Below are positions 1 through 11,100 of a stretch of 64,000 bases of DNA, one piece after another. How positions within the stretch are numbered: the first letter of the stretch is position 1; each line of letters opens with the position of its first letter. Made by a program: the position numbers and the translations under genes. Source of the DNA: Odontesthes bonariensis (taxonomy: Eukaryota > Chordata > Actinopteri > Atheriniformes > Atherinopsidae); contig NC_134527.1 in assembly GCF_027942865.1 (NCBI RefSeq), positions 6,426,976-6,490,975 of the forward strand, written 5' to 3'. The notes under the pieces are model-generated. The model was not told the origin of the DNA. It worked only from the letters and a program-made list of their open reading frames with translations, and did not search any database.

Positions 1-322
1 ATTTATTGAAAACTCACTATAAAATGTAAACATAAACACTGTATAACAAAGCTCCGTAAGGTGCACATTTAAATAAAAAAATATCTTAAATAAAATTGGC
101 CTATAAAATAAGATAGGTAAATATTTTTCTGAGGGCAGCATTTATATATAAAGAGATAACAAAATAAAGTCCTCAGTTTAAGAAAAACGTTTTTAAACAT
201 CAGCTTGAGATTACCTGTTTCCGATATTTGAACTATATCGATATATGCGATATGGTCTAATTCCGTATTTTATTTAAAAATATATCGATATATCTTAAAT
301 ATCGATATATCGCCCAGCCCTA
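1..322. mobile_element. Truncated copy of a short hAT-like element (MITE)
   Basis: The window opens inside this element. Positions 1-322 align without gaps to 39514-39835, the right part of a complete copy, with about 5 differences that I counted by eye. The right end reads ATCGCCCAGCCCTA, the reverse complement of the left terminus TAGGGCTGGGCGAT seen in the complete copy. The interior is AT-rich with many ATATCGATAT motifs and has no transposase. It is a non-autonomous element; hAT membership is inferred from the termini and from the 8-bp target duplication of the complete copy. It lies in the stom intron. Confidence 0.85.
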
Positions 323-479
323 CGTCTGTTACTGTTATGGCTGTGAGCAACCATTTGATTCGGGAATGGTCTTGAATGAACCGGGTGAATCTCAGCTTTC
401 TAACGGTGTATGGCATGAATATACCTGTTAAGGGATGGCGTTTCAGGATTGAACTAAAGTGCATACCGCCCAATTCCAA

Positions 480-1165
480 TCCCAAGTGTACCGCTGACTA
501 GAACCTGGATCGGGCCGGATTTTTCTGTCCGAGCCCAGCCCTCAACCAACAGAAAAGTTCTCAAATCCGACCCGAGCCCGAGATTAATTAAAATATTTGT
601 GTCCGAGCCCGCCGGAAGCCCGAGACCAGTGACCAACGCAAGACGGCGCACCCTAATCAGTAAATACACATTGGTGACAGCGCACCATTATCCACCATAA
701 TCCATTATAGCTTGATTTCCCCCTCTCATTTTCCACGACTTTCAGTTCTCCAGAAGCTATTTTTCTTTTAATGTCCTTCATAGCGCTTCCAGCCAACTGA
801 GCTCGGCTGCACTGATCGCACGTGTTTAATGTAAAGTTGTTTGAATGTTCGATATGCGTGCGTGCGCACCGAGCATGCACAGACCACAGATGCACACAGA
901 TGCATGCTGCACGGCATGAGGCACGAACAGCCTACCAACATTTTCATTTATGCATATTCAATTATTTATGTTTATCACAAAAACTGATGTTTGCAATGAA
1001 CTGAAACCTGTCCTCTGGCTGTTTATAATTTTCACAATGTCTGCTTGCTTTCGAGCCCGACCCGAGTCCGACAAGACATTCTAATTTTTTGTCCGAGTCC
1101 GGCCCGGCCCGGCCCGGCCCGGCCCGTCGGGCTTCGGTCGGGTTGCCATACTCTACCACTGACGG
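480..1165. repeat. GC-rich degenerate interspersed repeat (class unknown)
   Basis: Clusters of CCGAGCCCG and CCCGACCCGAG motifs occur at 515-635 and again at 1050-1140, the second including a run of GGCCC repeats at about 1102-1125. The two clusters flank ordinary AT-rich sequence. The right edge reads TACTCTACCACTG, which read on the other strand (CAGTGGTAGAGTA) resembles a hAT terminus, but I found no clear left partner or target duplication. The long proline/glycine/arginine reading frames here are by-products of the repeat. Confidence 0.4.
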
Positions 1166-2852
1166 CACAGCGTGCAGTAACAGGTTAAGAAACCAAGATT
1201 AGTAACATCTATAAACCCTAACGTGCTCTATTGGCTCCGTCCTACTAAAATAAGGCTCTTTTCTATTAAAAGTACCCAGAACTTAAATGATTCAGTTAAA
1301 TTAAGATAGTTTATAAGGAACGAAGAGATTATTTCAGCTCTTGGTCATCTGCATTGCCACTGAGGTCTAAGGTACATGGTAGATGAGGTAAATCAAATGG
1401 AGTGTCCAGGCTGCAACAGAGCAATCAAACCAGTTGGTGCACTCAACCCAAGTCTTCAGGGTAAAAAAAAATCTCCTTACTGAGGTCATATCTGCAGGTA
1501 AGATATGTCCCCTAAAGAACTGTTTTTTGCGGTGGAAATGGACATTGCAGAAAGATTCCTGCTTTCAAAATGGAAGAAACACTGTTTATATTTGATAAAT
1601 TTCAGTATTTCAAAAACCTCATCTTGGTGTATTTAACCATGATGAGTTAAGGAAAGTTAAAGCTTTTGCTGACCAGCGGCAAACAAAAGTCAATACAGTC
1701 CACATGGCGCTGTTTTTAGTTGTGGATTCTGGTGGAAAAGCAAGAAAGGAAGCAAAGCAAGTCCTCACAGGTTTCTAAGCGATGATTGACACCCAGTACA
1801 GACCACTAACTAATTGTGCCTGTTATTTCTCCCATAGCGAGTGTAAATGTTTAGGCGAGTAAGATATCATTAAACGTGTGTAATGGGGGAGTAGATCCTA
1901 GGAGCAGATCCTGGTGAGTGTAGTTCTTGCTAAATAGCCCATAATGTGATTTAAATCAAACCCAATAATTAGTTTATTCTACAATTCTCACTCCACTTAT
2001 CTTCATGTTTGCAAACGGAATTATCATTGGCCTCACCCCTGATTTCTGTTGTCTTTACCACTCGAATTGGACTTATGTTCAGATTGAACAGAAATAGTTT
2101 TTATTGGAGTCTTTAAATAATCTATAACATCTATATAACTAATGAAAATGATTATATCTTAAGGCATGCATGTCATGTTAGTTGGGGTTCCTAATAGCGG
2201 AAGTGTAGTGTATCAAACAAGCCATTTAAACAATGTTGCACGGAGCCATGTTGTCAGGGTCCAACATGTAGTTGGCACCTGAACCGTCGGCATCAAACTG
2301 TAGTTAAAACTGTGCACGTCGGCTGTCGACCACAGAAAATGTAAGTAATCCTGTGTTCCCCTGTCGGGCCCAGCTTTCAGTTTGCGTTTTATTTTAATTA
2401 TTTATTAATTCATTAAACTTTTACTCCCAGATTATGCTGAGCTACTCTAAATGATTAAATATTTACTCCTTTGCAGACCCAGTCAGAGGGTTTGTAAGTG
2501 ATCAGTTGGTGGCTACGGTCATGTGAATTCCCAGATGACCAATTTTACTTTTTTTTTTTTTTCTTTTGGGGGGAAGTTTCAGTTTGAGGGTTTGTTTACA
2601 TTTCTGTTTGTCTGTTTATGCTATTTATAGCCGGCTTCATCAGGACCCAGCATTTCCCATAGAAATTTCCAGCTCTCATCGGTGTAGAAGTGAAGTCAGG
2701 ATACTCGTCTGCAGTGACATTTTAGTACTAATAATCCTAAAGTTTGAGATGCTGGTTGAGTTTCCACGTACGAGTGGTGGCCTCTACTTTGGGCTGCTAA
2801 TGATGAACGCTAGCGTAGCCACTTTCTGTTGGACATCGACATTTGTTTGAAT
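1166..2852. other. stom intron, no recognised feature
   Basis: Unique-looking AT-rich intron sequence. I saw no stomatin exon, RNA gene or recognisable transposon in it. A poly-T run lies at about 2549-2563. Confidence 0.5.
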
Positions 2853-2969
2853 TAGGGCTGGGCGAGTTAACTAGTTATTATCGCGTTAACTCGTTAATTA
2901 TTTAACGGCGATAAATATTTTATCGCACATTAATGCTTTTTTTTTTTTTTTTTTTAATAATAATTTTTT

Positions 2970-3160
2970 TTTAAATTTTGGGGGCTTTTGTGGCTTTAAT
3001 GGAAAGTTCAGAGAGACAGGAAGCAGGGGGCAGAGAGAGGGGGAACAACATGCAGCAAAGGGCCGTCCGATGCGGGACTCGAACCGGGGCCAGCTTCTGC
3101 AAGGAATATAGCCTCTTGTACATGGGGTGCCTGCTCAACCCACTACGCCATGGACCACCC
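2970..3160 (-). repeat. tRNA-derived SINE nested in the hAT element
   Basis: On the minus strand there is a tRNA-like head with an A-box-like TGGCGTAGTGGGTTGAGC (3133-3150) and a B-box GGTTCGAGTCC (3075-3085). A CT-rich body follows, and then an A-rich tail, which appears as T-rich sequence on the plus strand near 2940-2980. This is the layout of an RNA polymerase III SINE. It is not a functional tRNA: the part after the B box does not form an acceptor stem. Confidence 0.8.
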
Positions 3161-3163
3161 TTG

Positions 3164-3255
3164 TTTTATTATTGTAAAAGTCTGTTGCTCACAGGCTTTT
3201 ATTTTGTAAAAGTCTGTCGCTCACAGGCTTTTATTTTGTAAAAGTCTGCTGCTGT
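3164..3255. repeat. Short tandem repeat, about 33-bp unit, nearly 3 copies
   Basis: Three successive units share AAAAGTCTG followed by GCTCACAGGC and TTTTATTTTGT. The last unit is partial and changes to a CTGCTG-rich variant. It lies between the SINE head and the BED-finger reading frame of the hAT element. Confidence 0.75.
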
Positions 3256-3300
3256 CTGCTGCGGAACCGGAAAAGAAAGTAATCGGCGGATCCACCAAAC

Positions 3301-3606
3301 ATGGAGAAGGGTACGGAACTTTTACTCGGCCATTTTCATTTTAAAGTTCTTCCAGACGGCGGAGTCGACAGAACCAAAGTCATCTGTAAACTCTGCCAAG
3401 TTGAATTGTCTTCTCAGCGTAGTAGTTCCAGTCTAAAATATCACTTAAAGGCAAAACACACAACTGATAGCAGCAAGTCATTCAAGGAAACAGACAGTGG
3501 AGCGAGGCTTCTACATAAAAACTACAGAAAGATGCTGATGTTAAAAGTGTGTTTGCACAACAAATGTTATGGCACTTTCATTCATATGGCACCACATTTA
3601 AAATAA
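3301..3606 (+). pseudogene. N-terminal BED zinc-finger fragment of a hAT transposase
   Basis: The 101-residue frame starts at the ATG at 3301 and contains a BED-type zinc finger with C29-x2-C32 and H48-x4-H53, the DNA-binding module of hAT/ZBED transposases. The catalytic DDE and dimerisation (hATC) regions are absent. After about residue 60 the sequence loses similarity to transposase as I know it and ends at a stop before the right terminus. It is probably a remnant rather than a domesticated gene: it sits inside an element with intact ends and has no obvious promoter or splice sites. Confidence 0.7.
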
Positions 3607-3747
3607 AACTAAACGCTAAAAGCTATACACTACTTTTGAATTCATTTTTGGAATTAGCTTACAAATGCGATTAATCACGATTAATCAGGGAAATCATGTG
3701 ATTAATTAGATTAAAAATTTTAATCGTTGCCCAGCCCTAATTTGAAT

Positions 3748-4584
3748 ACATGTCATCACTGAGGTGTCATCTGTGTAGTTTGGATGTCAGACCACTGCTG
3801 AGGATTAACTTGATCATTAAGTTGCTTTAATGCAAGTGCCTGTTAACTGGCAGGGAGTGCGTAACATATTTCATAAGCCGACACAGTTTCCTGAGGTCTT
3901 AACTGGTGCAAAATAGTTTTGGGGCGTGACATGAGCAACTCTGCACCCCTCGCTTGTCTTTTCTCCAGTTTGTCTTAATCTAGATCTTTCATACAGCTTG
4001 GAGCTACTGTTCTGACATAAATTTGGACACAACTTCCTGTCATTAACCCTTGAAGTACGTTATTACTCTATAGACGCATACAGTACTTTGTCAGAGAGCT
4101 CAAATGACCTCATAGCCAACCCATAGAGAAATGCAATTTTATGTTCAGATTCTTACTTTTCCACACCAGTCAAAAATCCATAAACCCTGGGCTTCCTTAC
4201 ACTGAGTACCAAGTCCAACAGACATCAGTACAAACGCATCGTCCAAAATTCTTAAATAAAACATTACAGAAGACCATCTTTCTAAATACAAAGTTTATTC
4301 ATTGTTGTGGACATGCCGTTATCGTTTCCAACTCATTCACATCTTTCAGTCTTTTAGTCTATTTTCTTCAGTTCATAGGGGATAATTTAGTGGTCAGCAC
4401 TCTTAAACATATACATTCTTCTTCTTTTTCCCACCCAATCCCTATCCCCATGCATTGTGGAAATGCATTACTTAGGACTACGGTACTTGCTCCCATATGA
4501 GCTGCTTTTAACTAAAGTTTGATTTTGTAATAGCATCTGAAATTAGAATATCCAAAAGTCCAACCAATATCCAATCCAAAATTT
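3748..4584. other. stom intron, no recognised feature
   Basis: AT-rich intron sequence without splice-bounded coding similarity to stomatin. The 119-codon open frame at 4141-4500 has low-complexity composition and no recognisable domain. Confidence 0.45.
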
Positions 4585-4860
4585 CAAGAATCAGAATCAG
4601 AATCAGAATTACTTTATTAATCCCTTGCGGGAAATTCCTTTTCTGCAGTGCACTCGTTTACAGAAAAAAAGATTAAGTCAAGCAATACAATAGAGCAAAA
4701 TAAATATAATACAATAAGACAAAATAAGATAAAGTAAAGATAAAGCAAAATTACAACCCCATACAGTAAAATAAAATTACACCCCTCCCATATTAACAGT
4801 GTATTACAACCCTTCCCATATAAACAGTGTAAAAATAAGATATAAGATAAGGAAAATCTC
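4585..4860 (-). mobile_element. LINE 3'-end fragment (L2/Rex-like), antisense
   Basis: AGAATC hexamers at 4588-4612 are followed by ACTTTATTAATCCC and a GGGAAATT motif. This is the reverse complement of the usual end of fish L2-type LINEs (AATTTCCC...TTAATAAAGT plus a short tandem tail). A 200-bp AT-rich stretch of AATA/ATAAG repeats follows and probably belongs to the 3' UTR. There is no coding sequence. Family assignment is from memory of similar ends. Confidence 0.5.
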
Positions 4861-5362
4861 AGTATATATAATAAACAGTATTTACAATGCTGCTCAGTAC
4901 CTAATTACCTAATGCCAGTTAAGAAGCCACATTTCCCAGCCTGGATATCAAACATCAAACGTAGCACTGGTAGAGCACTATTTGCCCATTTCTTGGCAGA
5001 GCAAAATATTTTAAGCTTTCCACTCGAAAAGTACAGCGAGTCAGTTGAAATTGAAGTTTGAAGGAGAAAAAATGAGGAGGCGGGATCACTCTCATAACCA
5101 AAGATAATCTCAACAATTCCGGCAGAGCAAGTTTTATCCTATGTTGCGTGCTTTACATGCACCTGGTTTCCACATGTATTTACACTCCTCTAAACATCAT
5201 CTGAAATCTGCCGGGCTCAGCGCCATCTGCTGGGCGGTTGTTAGAAATGCACCAACACAGGTTTTCACTGAAGAGGGAACTTTATGGAATGGCTCTGGTA
5301 GTCTTAAACCCAGCCTCTGCACGTGGGGCAGCACAAACTGTATTGTTTCTCTGTTTCCTCAG

Positions 5363-6091
5363 TCCACTCTCGATGATGCTACTGACGACTGGGGGATCAA
5401 GGTGGAGCGGGTGGAGATCAAAGATGTGAAGCTGCCCCAGCAGCTCCAGAGAGCCATGGCGGCTGAGGCTGAGGCCAGCCGCGAGGCCAGAGCCAAGGTG
5501 AGTTGGACTGCCTCACCCTTACTCAGATCCTAAAAAGAGGAAGGAATAGTTCATATAAAGGGACTTTCTTCTTCTGATCTGAGCTGGCACAATAAACGAA
5601 TGCATACAGAGACCGTACAGTGGTTAATTACCATGCATTTACAAATTATTTGTATGTTTCAGTAATTCTTTTGAACGGATTAATATGCCATTCAGTCTCA
5701 CCCCCACAGGTCTAATCCTACTAAACAATGATAGAGCCTAGTGTGAAAACGGGGGGATTAAGATGAGAAACGGGATTTAAAAGTCAAACAAGAAATCCGG
5801 CCTAAGCCCGGTAAAAAGACGCTCTGAGAAATGTCTGTTGCTGAGGCCTCTTCCACCAGGATGTGAGATCAAGGCCCTCTCTGCTCCCGTTTCCTTCTCA
5901 AGGTGATCGCAGCAGAGGGGGAGATGAACGCGTCGCGGGCGCTGAAGGAGGCCTCCCTGGTGATCGCCGAGTCTCCATCGGCCCTGCAGCTGCGCTACCT
6001 TCAGACCCTCAACACCATCGCCGCGGAGAAGAACTCCACCATCATTTTCCCGCTGCCGCTGGAGATGATGCAAGGTTTCATCAAACGCTGA
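5363..6091 (+). CDS. stom: Stomatin, C-terminal two exons (partial gene)
   Basis: Stomatin is a monotopic membrane scaffold of the SPFH/band-7 family. It oligomerises in cholesterol-rich membrane and modulates channels and transporters. Two coding exons are visible: 5363-5497 (45 codons, acceptor CCTCAG, donor GTGAGT) and 5903-6091 (62 codons plus TGA, acceptor TCTCAAG). They join in phase 0. The first opens with [20 protein letters not shown], the end of the SPFH domain. The second covers [18 protein letters not shown] and the C-terminal [19 protein letters not shown] segment, both hallmarks of stomatin. The protein ends MMQGFIKR, about 5 residues shorter than mammalian stomatin as I recall it. 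Upstream exons were not found in 1-5362, so they must lie before the window and the gene is partial only because of the window edge. Stomatin-like paralogues are possible, but the match to STOM itself is close. Confidence 0.93.
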
Positions 6092-7565
6092 GGAGCCTAA
6101 AAAAATTACTTAACACTCATAGGGATCTGTTAGGCATGTATCTTTTACCCAGCAGTGCATTCAAATTAGCCGTTCTTTATTTGTTTCGCAAACACATTTT
6201 AATTATTTATTTATTTTATTTGAGCACAATTAGTGCGTTTTAACATGATTTGAACCGAACAGGAAGTAAACATTTGCTGCGTGACTGAGCAGAGGTCGGG
6301 GGCCGTCGGTCCAACATCCAGCACAATCTACAGCAGTCGGCCGGAGGTGCCTGCCAAACACTGACCACTGACTCGCCAGATTTAGCGTTGAAAGAACAAA
6401 AGCAGCCGTAGTGCAGCGCGCGGTTCAGTTTTATTCTTGTTTTCTGTGTTCTGTGCCACATGTAACATTGTCAAAGCAGCAGTAACCTCCAACCTTCTTC
6501 ATCACCTGTTTTACATTTTTAAAGGAAAGTGCCTGCTGCATAAGAAGCCTGCACCTGATAACACACACACACACACACACATCTGTCCTGATGTTGTAAC
6601 ACTGCTAAGACTACTGCCAGCATCACAGTGCTGAAATGATCTCGTACCCTTTTGATTCTATCCGTGCTCTGGCTGCAGTGGCTTCATTGACGGTCCTATA
6701 ATGGGCCCCCGTCAGCAGCACTGCAGCCTACAGCTTTCAGTTGTGCCTTTCTGTTTTTCTTTCCTCCCTCTCTCTCTTTTTCATTTCTGCTTTGGAGATG
6801 CAGGGGCTACAAATCCTTCAGCCAGAAGCCTTAACTTACTGCCATCCGTTCACCCTCATCATATTCTATGCATCTCCTTGGGCATTTCTTTAAAGGGTTA
6901 TAGTTACTTTTTTTTTAAAAAATCTGATCATACTCTCTGTGAGTAACACAAGCCAAATGGACTTTAGCATCTTTGTTGATACGTTAGACATGTATTCTTA
7001 TTCTGTTTAGAACGTTACTATATGTACTTTATAGTTTTTAGTCTGTGTACTCTACGATGTTTCGTATTTATAGTATTAGTGTGAAGTTTATTGCTGGGGA
7101 TGGACGATGCTTCATCTCGCAGAGCTACAGCACTTACTTTTTGTGACTGAATGGAAAGGCTGTTATTTTATACTGCATTAACATGTTGTATTTTTGTGTT
7201 TACTGTTGCCATGGCAAGATTATTTTGCTCCATAACCCGTGTTGACTATGAACTGAAAAGTCTGCTCCAGGTAGAAGAGAAATGGACACACAAGCCCTTC
7301 AACTTTGCCAAATGTGACACTTGTGTCTTCTCCACGTTCTCAGTTAGCAGCTGCGTCCACGGGAGTTACTTTTTACCTATCAGTTGTTACACTTCAACAG
7401 GTCATTAATATGAAGCAGTTCTGCAAAAAAAAAACGTGCACATATCAGTTTTAAAGCTTTATTAAAGGGTTAACAGCTGCCAATACATTTTGCACAGCTG
7501 GATTTCATAGTTGAACTTGAATCCACATGTATGCAGACTTCCAATAAAAGGTGTTGTCCAGAAGC
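6092..7565 (+). other. stom: stom 3' UTR
   Basis: Non-coding sequence after the stom stop codon, containing a (CA)n tract at about 6561-6580. The best polyadenylation signal is AATAAA at 7543-7548, which would place the cleavage site near 7565. A further AATAAA at 7743-7748 would extend the transcript into the gsn 3' region. UTR limits are inferred. Confidence 0.6.
7543..7548 (+). terminator. stom: Probable stom polyadenylation signal
   Basis: AATAAA in CCAATAAAAGG, followed within 20 bp by a GT-rich stretch (GGTGTTGTCC ... TGTTTGTGTGAGG) of the kind found downstream of cleavage sites. Confidence 0.6.
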
Positions 7566-7699
7566 ATGTTTGTGTGAGGATTGAATTAATTTTTGTGAGT
7601 GCAAGAACAGAAAACACATGACTGATTTAATGTGATTTAATCTGGTTTAATGGAAATGATAGTGCGTCACAGGAGATGTAACTGGTTTTAGTTTGACAC

Positions 7700-8139
7700 T
7701 GGATCAGGGGATGAAACTTTTTATTATGTGGCATTTTTAAAAAATAAATACAAAAGTGATATCTAAAAGGTACAGACAGCAACTCGATAAAGTGATCCTT
7801 TTCCTGGAACAATACCTTTTTTATAAGGGAAAAACAAGAAAGGCTTACTGTAAATTACATTAAAGGAGTAAATGTTATTATTTTTTACAAAATTAGAATA
7901 TTTTTCTAATCAGTAATTTATTTTTTTAAGTGCAAAACTCATCGGTCAAAGCCCTGTTTCTACTGGTTGGTTCACAATACGTGTGAAGGCACTACTGTAG
8001 CATGTAACGTAAAAAAACATTTTAAAAAATCCTTTTGGTTTAACGGTGCATTTGCAGGAAAAAAAAGGCAGATTGAAGCTCGCAGCGCAGCAGAGGGGTC
8101 GGAGGGCAAGGCAGAGAGGAGGCAGGGCGAGGCCAGCGC
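7700..8139 (-). other. gsn: gsn 3' UTR with candidate polyadenylation signals
   Basis: Sequence downstream of the gsn stop codon on the minus strand. AATAAA occurs on the minus strand at 7917-7922 and again at 7720-7725. Either could end the transcript; which one is used cannot be told from the sequence. Confidence 0.5.
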
Positions 8140-11100
8140 TCACAGGGCCAGTTCTGCCATGGCGCGCTCCAGGGGGTCGCTGGTCCAGTAGTCGTGGTCC
8201 CAGCCCAGGAACCAGCCGGTGAACGTGGGCGGCTCGAAGCCCTGCTTGAGTTTGACGATGGGCGTCCTGGAGTCTCTGTTGGCCGGGTCCGTCTCAATGT
8301 AACGAACAGCTGTGGAAGACGAGAAAAGCCTGAGTCGGTCCATTCATTCATGACAACGAAGTGAGATTACGCTTTAATGTTTGGAGCTTTTATTGATAAG
8401 GAAAATCTTCATGCATGATGGATGAAAGGACTGTGGATATCACTTTTGCAATTTCCGATATTTTTGATTGTTTGCCGATGTTCAACACTGATGAAGTTGA
8501 GGAATTGTTGTAATATTTCTGTTACTGTGACGGCTCTAGTTTACAAAGTCACTGGAAAAGAAATTTATAGATAAAAACAAGTTTGACTTGCATCTAAAAC
8601 ATGCCATGTTTATCTTTTTTCAGCCAAAATGACCCACGTTTAAAAGAGCAGTCCCTCAAAGTTGAATGAACCTATGTTAATAAGAAGAAGACATTGTATT
8701 TTCTTACCAGATGCCATGGCTTCAGTCTTCTCTTCCTCCTGGGCTTCATTTCCAATCCAGACAAACACCTGAAGAGGAAAAAGGTTCATTTATTCAGATG
8801 TTTTTAATAGGTAGTAATGCTCTGAGCGGTGGACTCCGAAGTGAGATTGGTGACTCAGCGAGCTATGTCAGAGTTTTCAGTCTAATGAAGGTGGCTCTTT
8901 GTTAACCTGGTTAAATCACCATGGTAACTTAGGTTAAACATAATCACTGTCTCTTAGAGAAGATTTAGGCTTTGGTGACCTGACAAACATAAAGAAAGTT
9001 TGGCTGTGTTCAGCTACCTTCTGAATTAACGCGGCTAAAGCAGTCAGGACTTTTTCTTTTTCTTTTTTACCTGCTCCCAAGCGTCAAGGATCATGACATC
9101 ATCAGTAGCGAGGTCGTCTTGGGTCATCTCCCCAGGTACCTCCTCAATCTGAGAAGAGGAGAAAGCTTTAGTGGTGTGGTCTCAACCCAAAGTAACCTGG
9201 CACATTTACATCTATGCTACAATAAGTGGCACAAATGCAGTTGGAAGCCTACACAAATGACACTGAAATGATACTTGAAAGATCGTTTGTTCAAGGGTGA
9301 CAAGTTGGAAAATTGTATAATATGAGAGGAGAGGGAGAGGAAGCGAAATCCAAAGACTTACAATAAAGTTTCCGGTCTTATTGGAGCAGGCGAAAAGACG
9401 AGGTGGATGAGCATCCATCTTGTCCTTGAGTCTGGTGGAGGTACGATATTCTGTCTTCCCACCCAGAGCCTCCCAGAACTGGTCTGTAACCATGACAGAA
9501 ATACCTTGTTTTTATAGTATTTAAGTGCATCCTCACCAACAATTCTTAAAACAACAGTTTGACTTTTTGGTGCTTAAAACCACCTGCCCCACGCTGTACA
9601 GGTCCTCCTCATGTGGCCAAGAAAGCTCTGACCAGATGAGGCGTGCTCAGCAAGACTTCTGAAGCAAACCCTAAAGGCCTGGCATCCATTGAACACAAGT
9701 CTTTTTCCAGCACATCCCACAGATGCTCAATTTGTTTTGGATAGAGGAACTCAAGAGACCAGGTCAATACCTTCTACTCCATCATGTTATGATAGATTTG
9801 CCGTAGGTACACATTATTACGGACCTATGGTTCACGGGAATGCTGACCCTGTTATGAGGCTATGGAATTCCAGAAGCAGCCAAGTTGTGATGGTGTTTTG
9901 ACACCTGTACGTCTCTCAAAGCCGCAGTTTGTGCTGCGGTAGCTCGTCTGTTGGATCAAACGATACAGGCCAGGCTTGCCTTTTCATGTGGATCAAAGAG
10001 GCTTTGGAGCTGATAACCCTGGTGGTTCGGATTCATTTAACCACTGGATACTAGGAACACCCCAGCTGGAGATGCTGTGACCCAGATCACTGCACTTGTC
10101 AAAGGTGTTTGCTCATTTTTGCACGCACCAACTTTAAAAGCTGTTTTGTTCAGTTGGTGTTACTGACAAGTCCCACTGTAATGACAAAATCAATGTCATT
10201 TAGTCTTCTTCTGGTCCTGTATTAGTCTTCTTCTGGTCCTGTATTAGTCTTCTTCTGGTCCTGTATTAGTCTTCTTCTGGTCTTGTATTTAGTCTTCTTC
10301 TGGTCTTGTATTTAGTCTTTTTCTAGTCTTGTATTTAGTCTTCTTCTGGTCCTGTATTAGTCTTCTTCTGGTCCTGTATTAGTCTTCTTCTGGTCTTGTA
10401 TTTAGTCTTCTTCTGGTCTTGTATTTAGTCTTTTTCTAGTCTTGTATTTAGTCTTCTTCTGGTCCTGTATTAGTCTTCTTCTGGTCCTGTATTAGTCTTC
10501 TTCTGGTCTTGTATTTAGTCTTATTCTGGTCTTGTATTCAGTCCTTTTCCAGTCCTGTATTTAGTCTTCTTCTGGTCCTGTATTAGTCTTCTTCTGGTCC
10601 TGTATTTAGTCTTCTTCTGGTCCTGTATTTAGTCTTCTTCTGGTCCTGTATTTAGTCTTATTCTGGTCTTGTATTCAGTCCTTTTCCAGTCCTGTATTTA
10701 GTCTTCTTCTGGTCCTGTATTAGTCTTCTTCTGGTCCTGTATTTAGTCTTCTTCTGGTCCTGTATTAGTCTTCTTCTGGTCCTGTATTTAGTCTTCTTCT
10801 GGTCCTGTATTTAGTCTTCTTCTGGTCCTGTATTTAGTCTTCAGGTCTTGTTGAACTGTTCTTGGTGAAAAGGTCCTTGAAATGGCTTTTTATACTTTAT
10901 TTACTTCAAACATTAAAATAATATGAGCAGCTTTTAACAGCTTTATGGGTCCAAATCGTTATGTACTTGTATTTTTTTACACAACCACATGAGGTTTGAA
11001 TAGGAAAAAGTTTAAACCATCAGGTTCAGCTTGCAGAAAAGTTGAATTTCTCGTTTCTCTTTAGCAGCCTTCAGCTGAGACTAATCTTCAAACATGGGGT

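Larger units (their letters stand above)
2853..3739 (+). mobile_element. hAT-family element with BED-finger ORF, internally deleted
   Basis: The ends are TAGGGCTGGGCGA (left) and TTGCCCAGCCCTA (right), near-perfect terminal inverted repeats. The flanks GTTTGAAT (2845-2852) and ATTTGAAT (3740-3747) match at 7 of 8 bases, as expected for a hAT 8-bp target duplication. Subterminal TTAATCGC/GCGATTAAT motifs face each other. The element holds the N-terminal piece of a hAT transposase (3301-3606) and a SINE insertion (about 2970-3160) but no catalytic domain, so it cannot move by itself. Confidence 0.85.

Noticed and set aside
962-1168. Arg/Gly/Pro-rich open frame on the minus strand
   Set aside because: Produced by a GC-rich repeat (GGCCC units); no homologous domain.
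3070-3160. Possible tRNA gene (A and B boxes)
   Set aside because: The head is followed by a SINE body and A-rich tail and lacks a good acceptor stem; it is a tRNA-derived SINE.
10201-10850. Regular repeats resembling a CRISPR array
   Set aside because: The units are contiguous with no unique spacers, and the setting is a vertebrate intron. It is a minisatellite.
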